A stretch of 64,000 nucleotides of DNA, from contig NZ_LOCN01000001.1 in NCBI RefSeq assembly GCF_001574435.1, positions 391,801 through 455,800 of the forward strand. The letters are read 5' to 3'. Within the stretch, counting starts at the first letter, position 1. Every line of letters starts with the position of its first letter. The notes under the pieces were generated by a model, which had not been told where the DNA came from, did no database searches, and was given only the letters and a program-made list of their open reading frames with translations. The stretch comes from Moritella sp. JT01 (GTDB lineage: Bacteria; Pseudomonadota; Gammaproteobacteria; Enterobacterales; Moritellaceae). The position numbers and the translations under genes are program-made. Positions 46,231-56,117 of this stretch are shown here, in pieces.

Positions 46231-46905
46231 ATGAGTGCATCGCCACAAGAGATACTGATAATTGATAATAATGAGGAACTTATTGACGTCAGGCTTAGCG
46301 GCGGGATTCATTATGGACCACCACCTGAATGCCCTGAAACTGAGCAGGATTATTGTTTGATCCGCATCGGAGTTTATCAGCGGTTGCTTCAAGTCCAGTC
46401 CTCGCTACCAACAGGTCTGTTTCTGCGTTTGTATGAGGGTTTACGAAGTTTATCTGTACAGTCGCAACTTTTTGATGAGGAACTAAATAGAGTTAGGCAA
46501 AGGTTTCCGTCATTTAGTGATTCCGATATTCACATAGAAACTGAAAAATTGGTATCGTCTGTCAGAAATCATGATGGCTCAATTAATATACCTCCGCATA
46601 GTACAGGAGGCGCGGTAGATGTTGAGATTATAGATGAGAGTGGTCGTGCTATTGATTTCGGAATGGAAATTAAAGATTGGGTTAATGTGGCTCCTGAACT
46701 TATTACTCCTAAGCCTATAGGACTATCTGTACAGGCCGCCAAAAATAGGCTGTTGCTCGTGACGAAGATGCAAGAATCTGGATTTGTCCTCTATGAACAT
46801 GAGTGGTGGCATTTCTCGTATGGTGATCGATATTGGGCAAAAAAAACAGGGGCTTCGCACGCAATTTATGGTGCCTGTATTAATTTAACCAATACAGTAT
46901 CTTGA
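46231..46905 (+). CDS. D-alanyl-D-alanine dipeptidase family protein (VanX/DdpX-type)
   Basis: About 224 residues from ATG 46231 (AAGG nine bases upstream). It has the zinc motifs HSTGGAVDVEI (HxxxxxxD) and YEHEWWHFSYG (ExxWH), plus Arg in LYEGLRSL. DdpX enzymes cut D-Ala-D-Ala in cell-wall turnover; VanX does so in glycopeptide resistance. No resistance genes are nearby, so a cell-wall-recycling role is more likely. No signal peptide is visible, so it is probably cytoplasmic. It is in the accessory stretch between malG and malT. Confidence 0.88.
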   Translation: MSASPQEILIIDNNEELIDVRLSGGIHYGPPPECPETEQDYCLIRIGVYQRLLQVQSSLPTGLFLRLYEGLRSLSVQSQLFDEELNRVRQRFPSFSDSDIHIETEKLVSSVRNHDGSINIPPHSTGGAVDVEIIDESGRAIDFGMEIKDWVNVAPELITPKPIGLSVQAAKNRLLLVTKMQESGFVLYEHEWWHFSYGDRYWAKKTGASHAIYGACINLTNTVS

Positions 46906-47002
46906 GTGACATTCGACTAATAATACGTAGTACATATATTAATAGTCCCCGGTAGTTGAGTCGGGCGTATAAAGCAATTATATACTAAGGAGTAATTCTA
47001 AA

Positions 47003-47794
47003 ATGGATTTAAAAATTAATGTTATAGACGCATTCTCTGATGCTACTTTTAAAGGTAACCCTGCCGCTGTAATTATTACTGAAAACTGGCTATCACCTGA
47101 GCTAATGCAATCAATTGCTGTTGAGAATAATTTGTCAGAAACGGCATTCGTCAAAAAAATTGATAGCCAACATTATGAAATACGCTGGTTTTCACCTATA
47201 ACAGAAATTGCTTTTTGCGGGCATGCAACCCTTGCAGCCTCATTTGTAATCTTTGCTGAGAATAACGGCTTAAAAACGATAAATTTTTTCGCTGAAGCGG
47301 TTGGGAACTTATCGGTTACAGAGACAGATAGTGGCTATATTCAAATGAACTTTCCAAATAGGAAACCTGAAGTCATAAATGATATACCATTAGCCTTATT
47401 GAACGGTTTATCAATTAAGCCAATAGAAGTTCTATTAAATGACCAAGCATATTTCGTTGTTTATGAACAAGAAAGTGATGTGCTTTCAGTTGAACGCAAC
47501 AATGAACTACTAAAAAAACTTGCCCCTTATGATGTAGTCGTTACATCTAAATCTACTGAGTATGATTTTGTTTCTCGTTACTTCTGGCCTGCAAATGGTG
47601 GGGATGAAGATCCGGTAACTGGATCTATCCATGCTGGCTTAGCGCCATATTGGGCTGATAAATTAAATAAGCCTGAACTCGTTGCCTATCAAGCATCTAA
47701 GCGCGGTGGAACATTAATATGCAGTGTTGAAAGTGATAAGGTTTATATTTCAGGCAAAGCTGTTCAATACCTAGAAGGAAAAATAACGGTTTAG
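47003..47794 (+). CDS. PhzF family isomerase/epimerase-like protein
   Basis: A 263-residue protein of the diaminopimelate-epimerase-like fold. It carries the PhzF marks VIDAFSDATFKGNPAAV, ENNLSETAFV with the catalytic Glu, EIAFCGHATLAAS and GDEDPVTGSIHAGLAPYW. Members isomerise small acidic metabolites; specific substrates are usually unknown. AAGGAG precedes ATG 47003. The gene has its own leader and is not clearly co-transcribed with its neighbours. Confidence 0.9.
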   Translation: MDLKINVIDAFSDATFKGNPAAVIITENWLSPELMQSIAVENNLSETAFVKKIDSQHYEIRWFSPITEIAFCGHATLAASFVIFAENNGLKTINFFAEAVGNLSVTETDSGYIQMNFPNRKPEVINDIPLALLNGLSIKPIEVLLNDQAYFVVYEQESDVLSVERNNELLKKLAPYDVVVTSKSTEYDFVSRYFWPANGGDEDPVTGSIHAGLAPYWADKLNKPELVAYQASKRGGTLICSVESDKVYISGKAVQYLEGKITV

Positions 47795-48104
47795 TGGTTC
47801 TTACTTTATAGCAAACTATTTAGAAGTGCGTTAACAGGGCGTTAATCTAAATTAAGTCATATTTTCAAGGGGCTTACCCGCTTACATGAACTATGGCTTA
47901 GAGTAATAACGCTAAGCCATTCCTGCCCCTTTTTGTCTTAGGGTTAAAACTCACACATTATCCAGTAACAGCATTTTGACTGAATTTTTCTAATTCATAA
48001 ATACTTGTTTGCGGTATTTTTTGGTCAATGCAATACCGAAGAGGAAGACCATACCATTCGTAAACTGATAGAATAGACTCTTGGATTCAAACAGGTAGTA
48101 AAAG
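47795..48104. other. Intergenic region with a compound hairpin
   Basis: About 310 bases without a gene. Apart from the terminator at 47867-47935 it holds the sequence GCGTTAACAGGGCGTTAAT (about 47828), which has the feel of an integron-type core but lacks a matching partner. Confidence 0.5.
47867..47935 (+). terminator. Compound hairpin terminator after phzF-like gene
   Basis: Outer arms AAGGGGC / GCCCCTT (47867-47873, 47925-47931) enclose inner arms ATGGCTTA / TAAGCCAT (47893-47900, 47913-47920), followed by TTTTTG. The nested structure with T-run is a plausible terminator. Confidence 0.7.
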
Positions 48105-48986
48105 TTGAAAATTTTAGTTACAGGATCAGCTGGTCGAGTAGGACGTGCAATTTATATAAAATTGATGAAGACACACAAAGTCGTAGGAATAGATAAAACT
48201 CCTTGCTCTACAGTAGACTATGTTGGAGACATTCGTGATATTGGTTTGTTAACTGAGGCTGTAGAGGATGTGGATGTCATTGTTCATACTGCTGCATTGC
48301 ATGCGCCGCATGTAGGCTTGGTATCTGACCACGAATTCGAAGATATCAACATAAAAGCAACGGAGCAGCTAGCACTATTAGCAGTAAAAAAAGGGGTTAA
48401 ACATTTTGTGTTTACGAGCACTACAGCCCTCTATGGTTTTTCTTCAACGCCTGATGGCGTTGCAGGATGGGTCAATGAAACGGTTACTCCTAGACCTAAA
48501 ACGATTTACCACAAATCCAAGATACAAGCAGAACAGATTTTGGAAAATATCTCAAACTTGTTTAATTTACCTGTCACTGTACTTCAAATGTCTCGCTGCT
48601 TTCCTGAACCTGCAAATTTAATGGCTCTCTATCGTCTTACGCGTGGCATTGATGCTCGAGATGTAGCGAATGCTCATGCTTGTGCCATCGAAAAACGTCT
48701 TTCGGGGTTCAGACGTTATATTATTTCTGGAAAAACACCATTTAATAAGACATGTTGTGAGCAGCTTTATCTAAACGCTGATGATGTCGTAAAAGAGTAT
48801 GCCGCGAAGCTTGCAAAAGACTTCGCAGATCGAACTTGGCATTTACCTAAAAGTCTCGACCGAGTTTATGACTCTAGTTTGGCGCAATTAGAATTAGGGT
48901 GGCAGCCGAAATATGGTTATGAGAGTGTATTAGATATGCTGGATAATGATTTCGCAGAAGTGCTTCCCGCAATTAGTATTAGCTAA
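48105..48986 (+). CDS. NAD-dependent epimerase/dehydratase (extended SDR)
   Basis: A 293-residue Rossmann protein with GSAGRVGRAIY at the NAD site, DIRD, an SDR active site (Thr/Ser in FTSTTALYG and YHKSK) and a divergent C-terminus. It starts at TTG 48105 (MKILVTG...). The substrate is probably a nucleotide sugar or a small carbonyl compound, which cannot be specified. The ribosome site AGGTAG is modest. It is a single gene with a hairpin (49028-49057) downstream. Confidence 0.85.
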   Translation: MKILVTGSAGRVGRAIYIKLMKTHKVVGIDKTPCSTVDYVGDIRDIGLLTEAVEDVDVIVHTAALHAPHVGLVSDHEFEDINIKATEQLALLAVKKGVKHFVFTSTTALYGFSSTPDGVAGWVNETVTPRPKTIYHKSKIQAEQILENISNLFNLPVTVLQMSRCFPEPANLMALYRLTRGIDARDVANAHACAIEKRLSGFRRYIISGKTPFNKTCCEQLYLNADDVVKEYAAKLAKDFADRTWHLPKSLDRVYDSSLAQLELGWQPKYGYESVLDMLDNDFAEVLPAISIS

Positions 48987-49027
48987 CAAAATTTAATATT
49001 TCAGGATACTGTTCCTAATCTAAGTTC

Positions 49028-49057
49028 ACTGCGTTAGAGTATTAAATCTAACGCAGT
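49028..49057. repeat. Perfect 11-bp hairpin after the epimerase gene
   Basis: ACTGCGTTAGA / TCTAACGCAGT (49028-49038, 49047-49057) with an 8-base loop and no T-run. Its right arm also begins the attC-like structure reported as a finding. Confidence 0.65.
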
Positions 49058-49214
49058 CCTGTCCATTTATGGATTAGAGCAATAAAACTAAACTGAATTT
49101 CCCCCATACCTGCTTAGATGCAAAATCTCATTCACATACTGCTAATTTGGACTTGTGATCTCAGTGCTAATGTGAAATGGCAGACGTTAGACCTTCACTC
49201 TGCCCAAACTTTTT

Positions 49215-49430
49215 CTAGCCCAATCCTAAAACTCTATGTGTAATGCGTTGTGCTAAAGGTGAAACAATAAACGAAATAACACCTGCAGCAGGCCACGCTA
49301 ACAGGAATGCAGTTCCCCACATGTTTAAAAATTCTGGTGTATTCCCTAGGTTGATATAGGTTACCCACAATGTCATTAATGAAGAAAGGAAAAATGACAT
49401 TATTACAGTGAACAAAATACGTTGTTTCAT
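49215..49430 (-). CDS. DUF2798 family small membrane protein
   Basis: About 71 residues from ATG 49430 (GAGG eight bases ahead); an upstream in-frame extension of 12 residues has no site. Two membrane helices: ILFTVIMSFFLSSLMTLW and AFLLAWPAAGVISFIVSPL. DUF2798 proteins are of unknown function and are often paired with a LysR gene, as here, where the regulator at 49540 is divergent. Confidence 0.8.
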   Translation of the reverse strand: MKQRILFTVIMSFFLSSLMTLWVTYINLGNTPEFLNMWGTAFLLAWPAAGVISFIVSPLAQRITHRVLGLG

Positions 49431-49539
49431 ACTAAATACCTCGAAGATGTTAATGATTGATGACAAGTACTATATTTTGTAGCGATAATGATATCTAGAC
49501 CTTAATTTGGGTTCATGAAACCCATATATGGAATTGAGT

Positions 49540-50424
49540 ATGTTTGATGATATTTCGTTATTTATAGCGGTTGTGGAAGCTGGTAGCCTAAAATCAGCAA
49601 GTGAAAGTTTGAAAATCCCGTCATCTACCGTGAGTAGACGTATAAAAGCATTAGAAGTTGAGTTTGGTTGTAAACTATTGAATAGAAGTAGTCACAATTT
49701 TGAAATGACGAGAGAAGGGCATAAGCTTTTTAACAATGCATACTTCCATGTAAACTCGGTTGATTCGATTATCAATGAAATTCAAAACGATATATCAGGA
49801 GATAAAGGCCACATCAAAGTACTTGCTCCAACCAATTTGGTTGCAAGTTGCTTGCAAAGATATATGTCTTGTTATTTGCATCAAAGCCCTGAAATAGATT
49901 TGGAGTTGGAATTAAGCAATACCCTTACCGAATTCTATTCTTCCAATGCTGATTTTGCTATTAGAGTCGGTAAACAAAAAGATTCAGATCTTACCTCGCT
50001 TAAGTTAGGTAGAATAGAAACCATGCTGGTTGCGAGTCCTTTGTATATAGAATCCCAAGGCATGCTAGAGCAGCCTCAAGATCTTGAAGAAGCGGACATC
50101 ATTATTAGCAACCCTTTGACTGCTTCATGGGAGTTATTTGAATGTGCTAACACGAACAATCGAATAGTCTTCAAACCTAGAAAAAGAAGAATAGTGGTTA
50201 ACGATCTACAGATTGCAAAGCAGTTTTCAATTAGTGGGTTAGGCATCACGTTGCTACCATCAACTGAGATAAAAGATGAGCTTAAAAATCAGCAATTGGT
50301 TCGGGTTTTACCAAATTGGCAAGGTGCAAATAGAGATGTTTATGCCGTTTGGTATAGACGGCAGCTATTGAGTTCCAGAGCCTCGAAGTTAATTGATTAC
50401 TTGAAACAGAACGTTGATTTCTAA
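49540..50424 (+). CDS. LysR-family transcriptional regulator
   Basis: About 294 residues from ATG 49540. N-terminal winged helix (FDDISLFIAVVEAGSLKSAS, SSTVSRRIKALEVEF) and effector domain of type-2 periplasmic-binding fold. It is divergent from the DUF2798 gene with a 109-base gap and probably regulates it. The inducer is unknown. Confidence 0.88.
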   Translation: MFDDISLFIAVVEAGSLKSASESLKIPSSTVSRRIKALEVEFGCKLLNRSSHNFEMTREGHKLFNNAYFHVNSVDSIINEIQNDISGDKGHIKVLAPTNLVASCLQRYMSCYLHQSPEIDLELELSNTLTEFYSSNADFAIRVGKQKDSDLTSLKLGRIETMLVASPLYIESQGMLEQPQDLEEADIIISNPLTASWELFECANTNNRIVFKPRKRRIVVNDLQIAKQFSISGLGITLLPSTEIKDELKNQQLVRVLPNWQGANRDVYAVWYRRQLLSSRASKLIDYLKQNVDF

Positions 50425-50548
50425 TATGGGTGTTTATGGGCGACATTACTCGGTGCCGTTAGCCTGTAAAATATAAAAAATAATCTGATTACCATAGATA
50501 AATGCTAACGGTATTAACCGCTAGCATGTAAGTCATCCCTCGTTAGTA

Positions 50549-53260
50549 CTAATAGCCAATCATCTTCAATAAATTCTCTGCGGTTTCAATCGCCTCTCTA
50601 CGATTGGCAATATTTAACTTCTGATACAGATTACGAATATGGGTTTTGATGGTCGTAGAAGCCACATCCAGCTCTATTGAGATCTGTTCATTGCTGTAAC
50701 GGGAATAAATCAAGCCAAGCACTTGCCACTCTCTATGCGTCAGTGGGCTGGTGCGGATCAGTTCTGGCAGATTGTGGTTGTTCAATAGTTTATGTACAAA
50801 GTCTTTATCAAAATAAATCGCGCGGTTGTGACGTTTTATCGACATTTCAGCAAGTAGCTTTTCAGCACGATAACGTTCTAACTCGGCCATATTACCTTGT
50901 TTCAATAAGCCGTTAAGTAATTCTGCAATCACTTTGGCATCAATCAAGAAATCGCAAATTGAGCTGGTGGTATTTGTCAATGTCAGTGCGGTTTGTAACT
51001 TGTCTAACGCTTGTATTTGGTCACCGGATTGGCTGTTGAGCACGGCTTCCAAGGTGGCATTTTTTTGCTGTTCGAAAACCAGTTGATGACGCGTTGCCGC
51101 CTGTTGTAAGTGGGCGAGGATCTGGAGTGCTTGCGTGTAGTTCTCCGTTAGCATATAAGCTCGCGCCAGATTACGACCGTGACTCTGCGTAAAGTGGTTA
51201 CAGGCATTGTCTGCGACTGGCAGGCTTTGTTGCAGCCATTGCTCAACTGGACTGTTCAGTCCCTTAGCTTGCCAGTATAACAATTGCGAAAAGTTAGCAT
51301 TGGCTATCCAGTCAGCATGGTAATCGGACTGATCGATAAGCTCGCCACACAAGTCGATATAACGACCGGCTTTATCCAGTTCTCCACGCGATATATGTAC
51401 GCGCGCTAAGATGGCATACGATTGTAAATATTTAGACTGACAATATTTAGGTAACACATTTAACCCTTTATGGGCGAACTCTTCTGCTAGGTCTAAATGA
51501 TTCCAACGCCAATAGATTTGACTACGAATGCGTTGTAAAAATTCATACAAGGGCAGTTGCTGTAGATGTTGTTTGTCAGCGAGTTGGTCAGCACTGTCGA
51601 GTAATTCAAACGCGGATTGGATATGACCTTGGGCAATTAAAATCTCACTTTGTTGTAACAGCGACCATAATGCTTGCGGGTAAACATGGTACTGGCGCGC
51701 CATGCGTTCTGCTTGTTGCATCATGGCCAGTGCACGGTCTAAATGACCGAGTACATGGTTTACTTCACCAATTACCGAGGTCGCGACAATTCGGCTGCGA
51801 TAATTACGAGGATCTAATTGTTCCAGGGCATTTTCAGCCAGTTGTAATGCCAGTTCTGGGTTGTTTTGGTTAATTGCTACCTGCGCACGCAGGGCATTAA
51901 ATTCACCTTGCTCAGCTAATGTTAACTCGATATTACGCTGTTTTAATTCGATTAATGCTTGCGCGAGTAAATCACCAACTTGATCATAACTGTGTTGGCT
52001 TTGGGCTAACCAAGCACGTAATAACGGCAGGCGGGGACTTTGATATAAGGTATCCGGTTGCAGCTGGCCAATGGTGGTTTCTAAATTGGCTAATTCACCC
52101 TGATTAAACATGTGCCAACCGTGTGCTAATAAGATCTCGGCGGTTAAGGTGCTGTCTTTGGCTCGTTGGGCATGAAACAGTGCTTGTTGGGGGTTATCGT
52201 GTTTTAACCAAGCGCGCGCTGCGTCTTTATGTAATTGCTTGCTACTCTGTGCAAGCTTGGTATGGCGTTGGTGTTTAAGAAAATCAGAAAATAAGTTGTG
52301 AAACCGATACCAATTCTGTTCACCTTCGAGGGAGTGTAGAAATAACCCGTGTTTATCTAATGATTCTAATAAGTTGTTTGCTGCTTCATTATCAAAGAAC
52401 TCAGTGATTAAACTGGTATTGAATATGGTAAAGACTGAGCATTGCATTAAAAATACTTGTAAGGGTTTATCTAATAAATCAAATACTTCTTCAGCCAAAT
52501 AGTCCCACAGGTGGGATTGCTTGATTTGTGAGATCCACTCCGTCGATTCGGCCACACTGTGTTGCTTCTGTTTTACTTGCAGGGCGATTAATTGTAATGC
52601 CGATGGCCAGCCTTCAATTTTCTGTTGTAATTTTTGGACTTCAGTATCGCTCATGTTAAAGCCAATACGTTGTTCAAAAAATTGTACAATTTCTTGGTCG
52701 TCAAACGCTAATAATTCACTGTCGAGTTCGATAAGCAGATCGCGAATACGCAAGTTTGCGGTATTCAGGGGGGGCAAAGTACGACTGGTGACAACTAACG
52801 TGCAGTTCGCTGGCATGTATTTAAGGAAGAAACGTAAGCCTTCATGGATCTCATCATTGTTAATACAGTGGTAATCATCTAAGACCAGATAAAACTCACT
52901 TTGATAGTTAGCCAGTTCGGCAAACAGTTCACTAAATAAATTAGGCAGCGAGCTATATTGGCGACGTTCGGCCAATGCTTGTGAATTGATGCAGGCTTGC
53001 TCGGTGACTTTGTTAATCGCTTGAATAAAATAGTTCACAAAACGAAACGTATCGTTATCGGTTTCATCGATATTAAACCAACCTACTTGGCTGTGGTCTT
53101 TGAGCCATTGCGCTGCCATGGTGGTTTTACCATAACCCGCAGGTGAACGAAATAAGACTAATTTATTAAATGCTGCGTCTTGAAGGTGACCTAAAATACG
53201 AGTACGGGAGATTGAATTGTGTAAGCGAGTTGGGCGATTTAATTTTGATGTTATCCACAT
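50549..53260 (-). CDS. malT: Maltotriose-responsive transcriptional activator MalT
   Basis: A 903-residue LuxR-type STAND ATPase. Walker A SPAGYGKT (39-46), Walker-B-like FYLVLDDYH, then a winged and helical TPR-like sensor region (about 250-800), and a C-terminal LuxR helix-turn-helix (LTHREWQVLGLI, SYSNEQIS-like, ASTTIKTHIRNLYQKLNI). Binding of maltotriose and ATP drives it to activate mal promoters. It is divergent from malP. MalK represses it in relatives. Confidence 0.95.
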   Translation of the reverse strand: MWITSKLNRPTRLHNSISRTRILGHLQDAAFNKLVLFRSPAGYGKTTMAAQWLKDHSQVGWFNIDETDNDTFRFVNYFIQAINKVTEQACINSQALAERRQYSSLPNLFSELFAELANYQSEFYLVLDDYHCINNDEIHEGLRFFLKYMPANCTLVVTSRTLPPLNTANLRIRDLLIELDSELLAFDDQEIVQFFEQRIGFNMSDTEVQKLQQKIEGWPSALQLIALQVKQKQHSVAESTEWISQIKQSHLWDYLAEEVFDLLDKPLQVFLMQCSVFTIFNTSLITEFFDNEAANNLLESLDKHGLFLHSLEGEQNWYRFHNLFSDFLKHQRHTKLAQSSKQLHKDAARAWLKHDNPQQALFHAQRAKDSTLTAEILLAHGWHMFNQGELANLETTIGQLQPDTLYQSPRLPLLRAWLAQSQHSYDQVGDLLAQALIELKQRNIELTLAEQGEFNALRAQVAINQNNPELALQLAENALEQLDPRNYRSRIVATSVIGEVNHVLGHLDRALAMMQQAERMARQYHVYPQALWSLLQQSEILIAQGHIQSAFELLDSADQLADKQHLQQLPLYEFLQRIRSQIYWRWNHLDLAEEFAHKGLNVLPKYCQSKYLQSYAILARVHISRGELDKAGRYIDLCGELIDQSDYHADWIANANFSQLLYWQAKGLNSPVEQWLQQSLPVADNACNHFTQSHGRNLARAYMLTENYTQALQILAHLQQAATRHQLVFEQQKNATLEAVLNSQSGDQIQALDKLQTALTLTNTTSSICDFLIDAKVIAELLNGLLKQGNMAELERYRAEKLLAEMSIKRHNRAIYFDKDFVHKLLNNHNLPELIRTSPLTHREWQVLGLIYSRYSNEQISIELDVASTTIKTHIRNLYQKLNIANRREAIETAENLLKMIGY

Positions 53261-53642
53261 AAGCTGTTCTTATTTGTCAGAGTATAAAGGCGAGGTCGCG
53301 TCTTGCTGATTTTTATTTTCATTATCAATATTTATATAATAACTAAACCAGATGCTAAAAACGGTGATAGGGCTATAACTTGTTTCATTTTGTTACATTT
53401 AAATGTGGTAATAATGCGACTAAAATCACTTAAATTCGTTCATCCTCCCCCATAAACTGCGAACTCTATCACGGCGACTATCACGCCAGCCTAGAAATAG
53501 ACGCGTCTACGCCTAAACCACTCCTCCTTTAATTTATCGACACAGGAGGATGTTGGTGTTTACGGATTAAGGCAAGATTCATCTCATTGAAAATTTATTT
53601 AGTTTTAACTTTGAACCTGTAGCATTAGCATTAGGATGTAAG
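53261..53642. promoter_or_regulatory. malT-malP divergent control region
   Basis: About 380 bases. Reverse-strand GGGGAGGATG at 53441-53450 matches the MalT box at nine of ten positions. Weaker boxes are AAGGAGGAGT (reverse, about 53521) and CAGGAGGATG (forward, 53543-53552), so a group of boxes lies 90-200 bases before malP. No gene otherwise. Confidence 0.65.
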
Positions 53643-56099
53643 ATGAAATCGACAGTAAACAAAAGCTTTGATAAAACAGCATTCCAAGCCGCCGTTAATA
53701 AATACTTAACGACAAAATTAGTGACATTACCAGCGCAAGCGAGTGCACATACGTGGCGCTTAGCGATGGAGTATGCGCTAGCTGAAACCACGACGATGAA
53801 TTTGCTTGCAACAGAACAAGATACCAAGATAAAAAATGCCCGCAGCATTAACTATCTCTCATTAGAGTTCCTCATTGGCCGCCTTACTGGTAATAACCTG
53901 ATTAGCATGGGCTTGTATGAACAAGTCACAGCAGCAATGGCTGAGTTTGGTCAAAACCTCACTGATTTATTAGAAGAAGAGCGTGACCCGGCATTAGGTA
54001 ATGGTGGTTTAGGTCGTCTAGCGGCTTGTTTTATGGATTCACTTGCAGCGGAAGAATACCCCGCGGTAGGTTATGGTTTACATTATGAATATGGCTTGTT
54101 TAAGCAAAATTTTAATGACGGCCGTCAACAAGAAGCACCGGATGTATGGCGTGATGAAACGGGTTACCCTTGGGAAGTTATTCGTCCTGCACTGGCGCAA
54201 AAAGTCGGTTTTTATGGTCATGTAGAAGAGTATTTCGATCGTGATGGCATCAGTCAACGTCGTTGGGTTCCGGGTTTACAAGTCGAGGGTATGGCGTGGG
54301 ATTTACCGATTGTTGGTTATAACAATAATTCTGTGTATCCATTGCGTTTATGGGAGTGTCGTGCACCAGCGCCGTTTAATTTGAACCGCTTTGATGAAGG
54401 TAATTATGTTGCAGCACAAGCAAGCCATATTCAGGCCGGTAATCTCACCAAAGTGTTATACCCAAATGATAATCATGACAAAGGTAAAGAACTACGTTTG
54501 ATGCAGCAGTACTTCCACTGTGCTTGCTCTGTGGCGGATATTTTACGTCGTCATAAAGCCGCTGGTCATTCGATTATGGATTTAGCTAAGTTAGAGTCTA
54601 TTCAACTTAATGATACCCATCCAACGATTGCGATTCCTGAGTTATTACGCATCTTACTTGATGAGCATCACTTAAGTTGGGATGACGCATGGGCGATCAG
54701 CTCAAAAACATTTGCTTATACCAACCATACCTTACTGCCTGAAGCATTAGAGACATGGGGGGAGGACTTGATGAAGACGTTATTACCTCGCCACATGGAG
54801 ATCATCTTTGATATTAATTTACGCCTAATGGGGCTGGTAGCAGACAAGTGGCCAAACGATATTGAGAAATTACGTAAGTTGTCAATTATCCAAGAAGGGG
54901 GCGAGCGTCGTGTTCGTATGGCCAATTTATGTGTTGCCAGTACGTATGCGGTAAACGGTGTTGCGGCGATGCATTCTGACCTTGTGAAGCGTGATCTATT
55001 CCCTGAGTTTAATGAGTTGTTCCCGGGGCGATTACATAACGTCACCAATGGTGTCACGCCACGTCGCTGGCTGAAGTTCTGTAATCCACTACTGTCCGAT
55101 TTAATTAGCAGTAAAATTGGTAGCGGTTGGGTTAAAGATCTGGACCAACTAAAACAGTTAGAAGCATTTGCAGATGATCGTCAATTTCAAACAGATTTTA
55201 TGTGTGTTAAAAAAGCCAACAAACAACGTTTAGCAGATTGGGTTGCTGAGCATATGGATATAACCCTTAATCCTGATGCTATTTTTGATGTACAGATTAA
55301 ACGTTTACATGAATATAAACGCCAGCACCTTAATTTACTGCATATCTTGTCTTTGTATCATCGTTTAATTAACGATGCCACTTTCACTATGCAACCAAGA
55401 GTGTTCATTTTTGCTTCAAAAGCGGCACCAGGATATGAGTTAGCTAAAGAAATTATATTTGCAATTAACAAGGTCGCAGAAAAGATTAACAATGACCCGC
55501 GAATTGGTGATACCTTAAAAGTAGTATTTTTGCCTGACTATCGAGTCAGTTTAGCTGAAATTATTATCCCTGCAGCGGATGTATCTGAGCAGATCTCAAC
55601 GGCGGGTAAAGAAGCCTCGGGTACCGGCAATATGAAGATGGCACTGAATGGTGCGTTGACGATCGGGACGATGGATGGTGCCAATGTTGAGATCCGTGAA
55701 GAAGTGGGTGATGACAACATCTTTATCTTTGGTCTTAATGTTGATGAAGTGCAAGCACTACAGGCTCAAGGTTATAACCCTTACGATTATTATGATGCTG
55801 ATCACTTATTACGTGCTTCGCTGGATCTGCTGGCGGGTGATGAATTTACACCGGGTCAATCTGGGCTACTGAATGCCACACGTCATAGCCTGTTAGAAGG
55901 CGGTGACCCATATTTAGTATTGGCGGATTTCGCTGATTATGAGCAGGCACAAGCACGTATTGATAAGCAATATTGTGACCCACAGGGCTGGGCGAAAATG
56001 GCAATTTTAAATACAGCACGTAATGGTAAGTTTAGCTCTGATCGTAGTATTCGTGATTATGCTAACAACATTTGGCAATTAAACGCGGTTAGCCGTTAA
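53643..56099 (+). CDS. malP: Maltodextrin phosphorylase
   Basis: An 818-residue GT35 phosphorylase with motifs LALGNGGLGRLAACFMDSLA-like (in DPALGNGGLG), GYGLHYEYGLFKQ, and the PLP-lysine region EASGTGNMKMALNGALTIG. It releases glucose-1-phosphate from maltodextrin. Glycogen phosphorylase (GlgP) is closely similar; the neighbouring MalT boxes and malQ make MalP the better call. ATG 53643 follows an RBS-poor leader. It is the first gene of malP-malQ-glgB. Confidence 0.93.
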   Translation: MKSTVNKSFDKTAFQAAVNKYLTTKLVTLPAQASAHTWRLAMEYALAETTTMNLLATEQDTKIKNARSINYLSLEFLIGRLTGNNLISMGLYEQVTAAMAEFGQNLTDLLEEERDPALGNGGLGRLAACFMDSLAAEEYPAVGYGLHYEYGLFKQNFNDGRQQEAPDVWRDETGYPWEVIRPALAQKVGFYGHVEEYFDRDGISQRRWVPGLQVEGMAWDLPIVGYNNNSVYPLRLWECRAPAPFNLNRFDEGNYVAAQASHIQAGNLTKVLYPNDNHDKGKELRLMQQYFHCACSVADILRRHKAAGHSIMDLAKLESIQLNDTHPTIAIPELLRILLDEHHLSWDDAWAISSKTFAYTNHTLLPEALETWGEDLMKTLLPRHMEIIFDINLRLMGLVADKWPNDIEKLRKLSIIQEGGERRVRMANLCVASTYAVNGVAAMHSDLVKRDLFPEFNELFPGRLHNVTNGVTPRRWLKFCNPLLSDLISSKIGSGWVKDLDQLKQLEAFADDRQFQTDFMCVKKANKQRLADWVAEHMDITLNPDAIFDVQIKRLHEYKRQHLNLLHILSLYHRLINDATFTMQPRVFIFASKAAPGYELAKEIIFAINKVAEKINNDPRIGDTLKVVFLPDYRVSLAEIIIPAADVSEQISTAGKEASGTGNMKMALNGALTIGTMDGANVEIREEVGDDNIFIFGLNVDEVQALQAQGYNPYDYYDADHLLRASLDLLAGDEFTPGQSGLLNATRHSLLEGGDPYLVLADFADYEQAQARIDKQYCDPQGWAKMAILNTARNGKFSSDRSIRDYANNIWQLNAVSR

Positions 56100-56117
56100 G
56101 TATTCATGGAGGATAAA

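Noticed and set aside
47828-47846. GCGTTAACAGGGCGTTAAT, resembling integron core sites
   Set aside because: No matching complementary core within 150 bases, so an attC site cannot be built from it.
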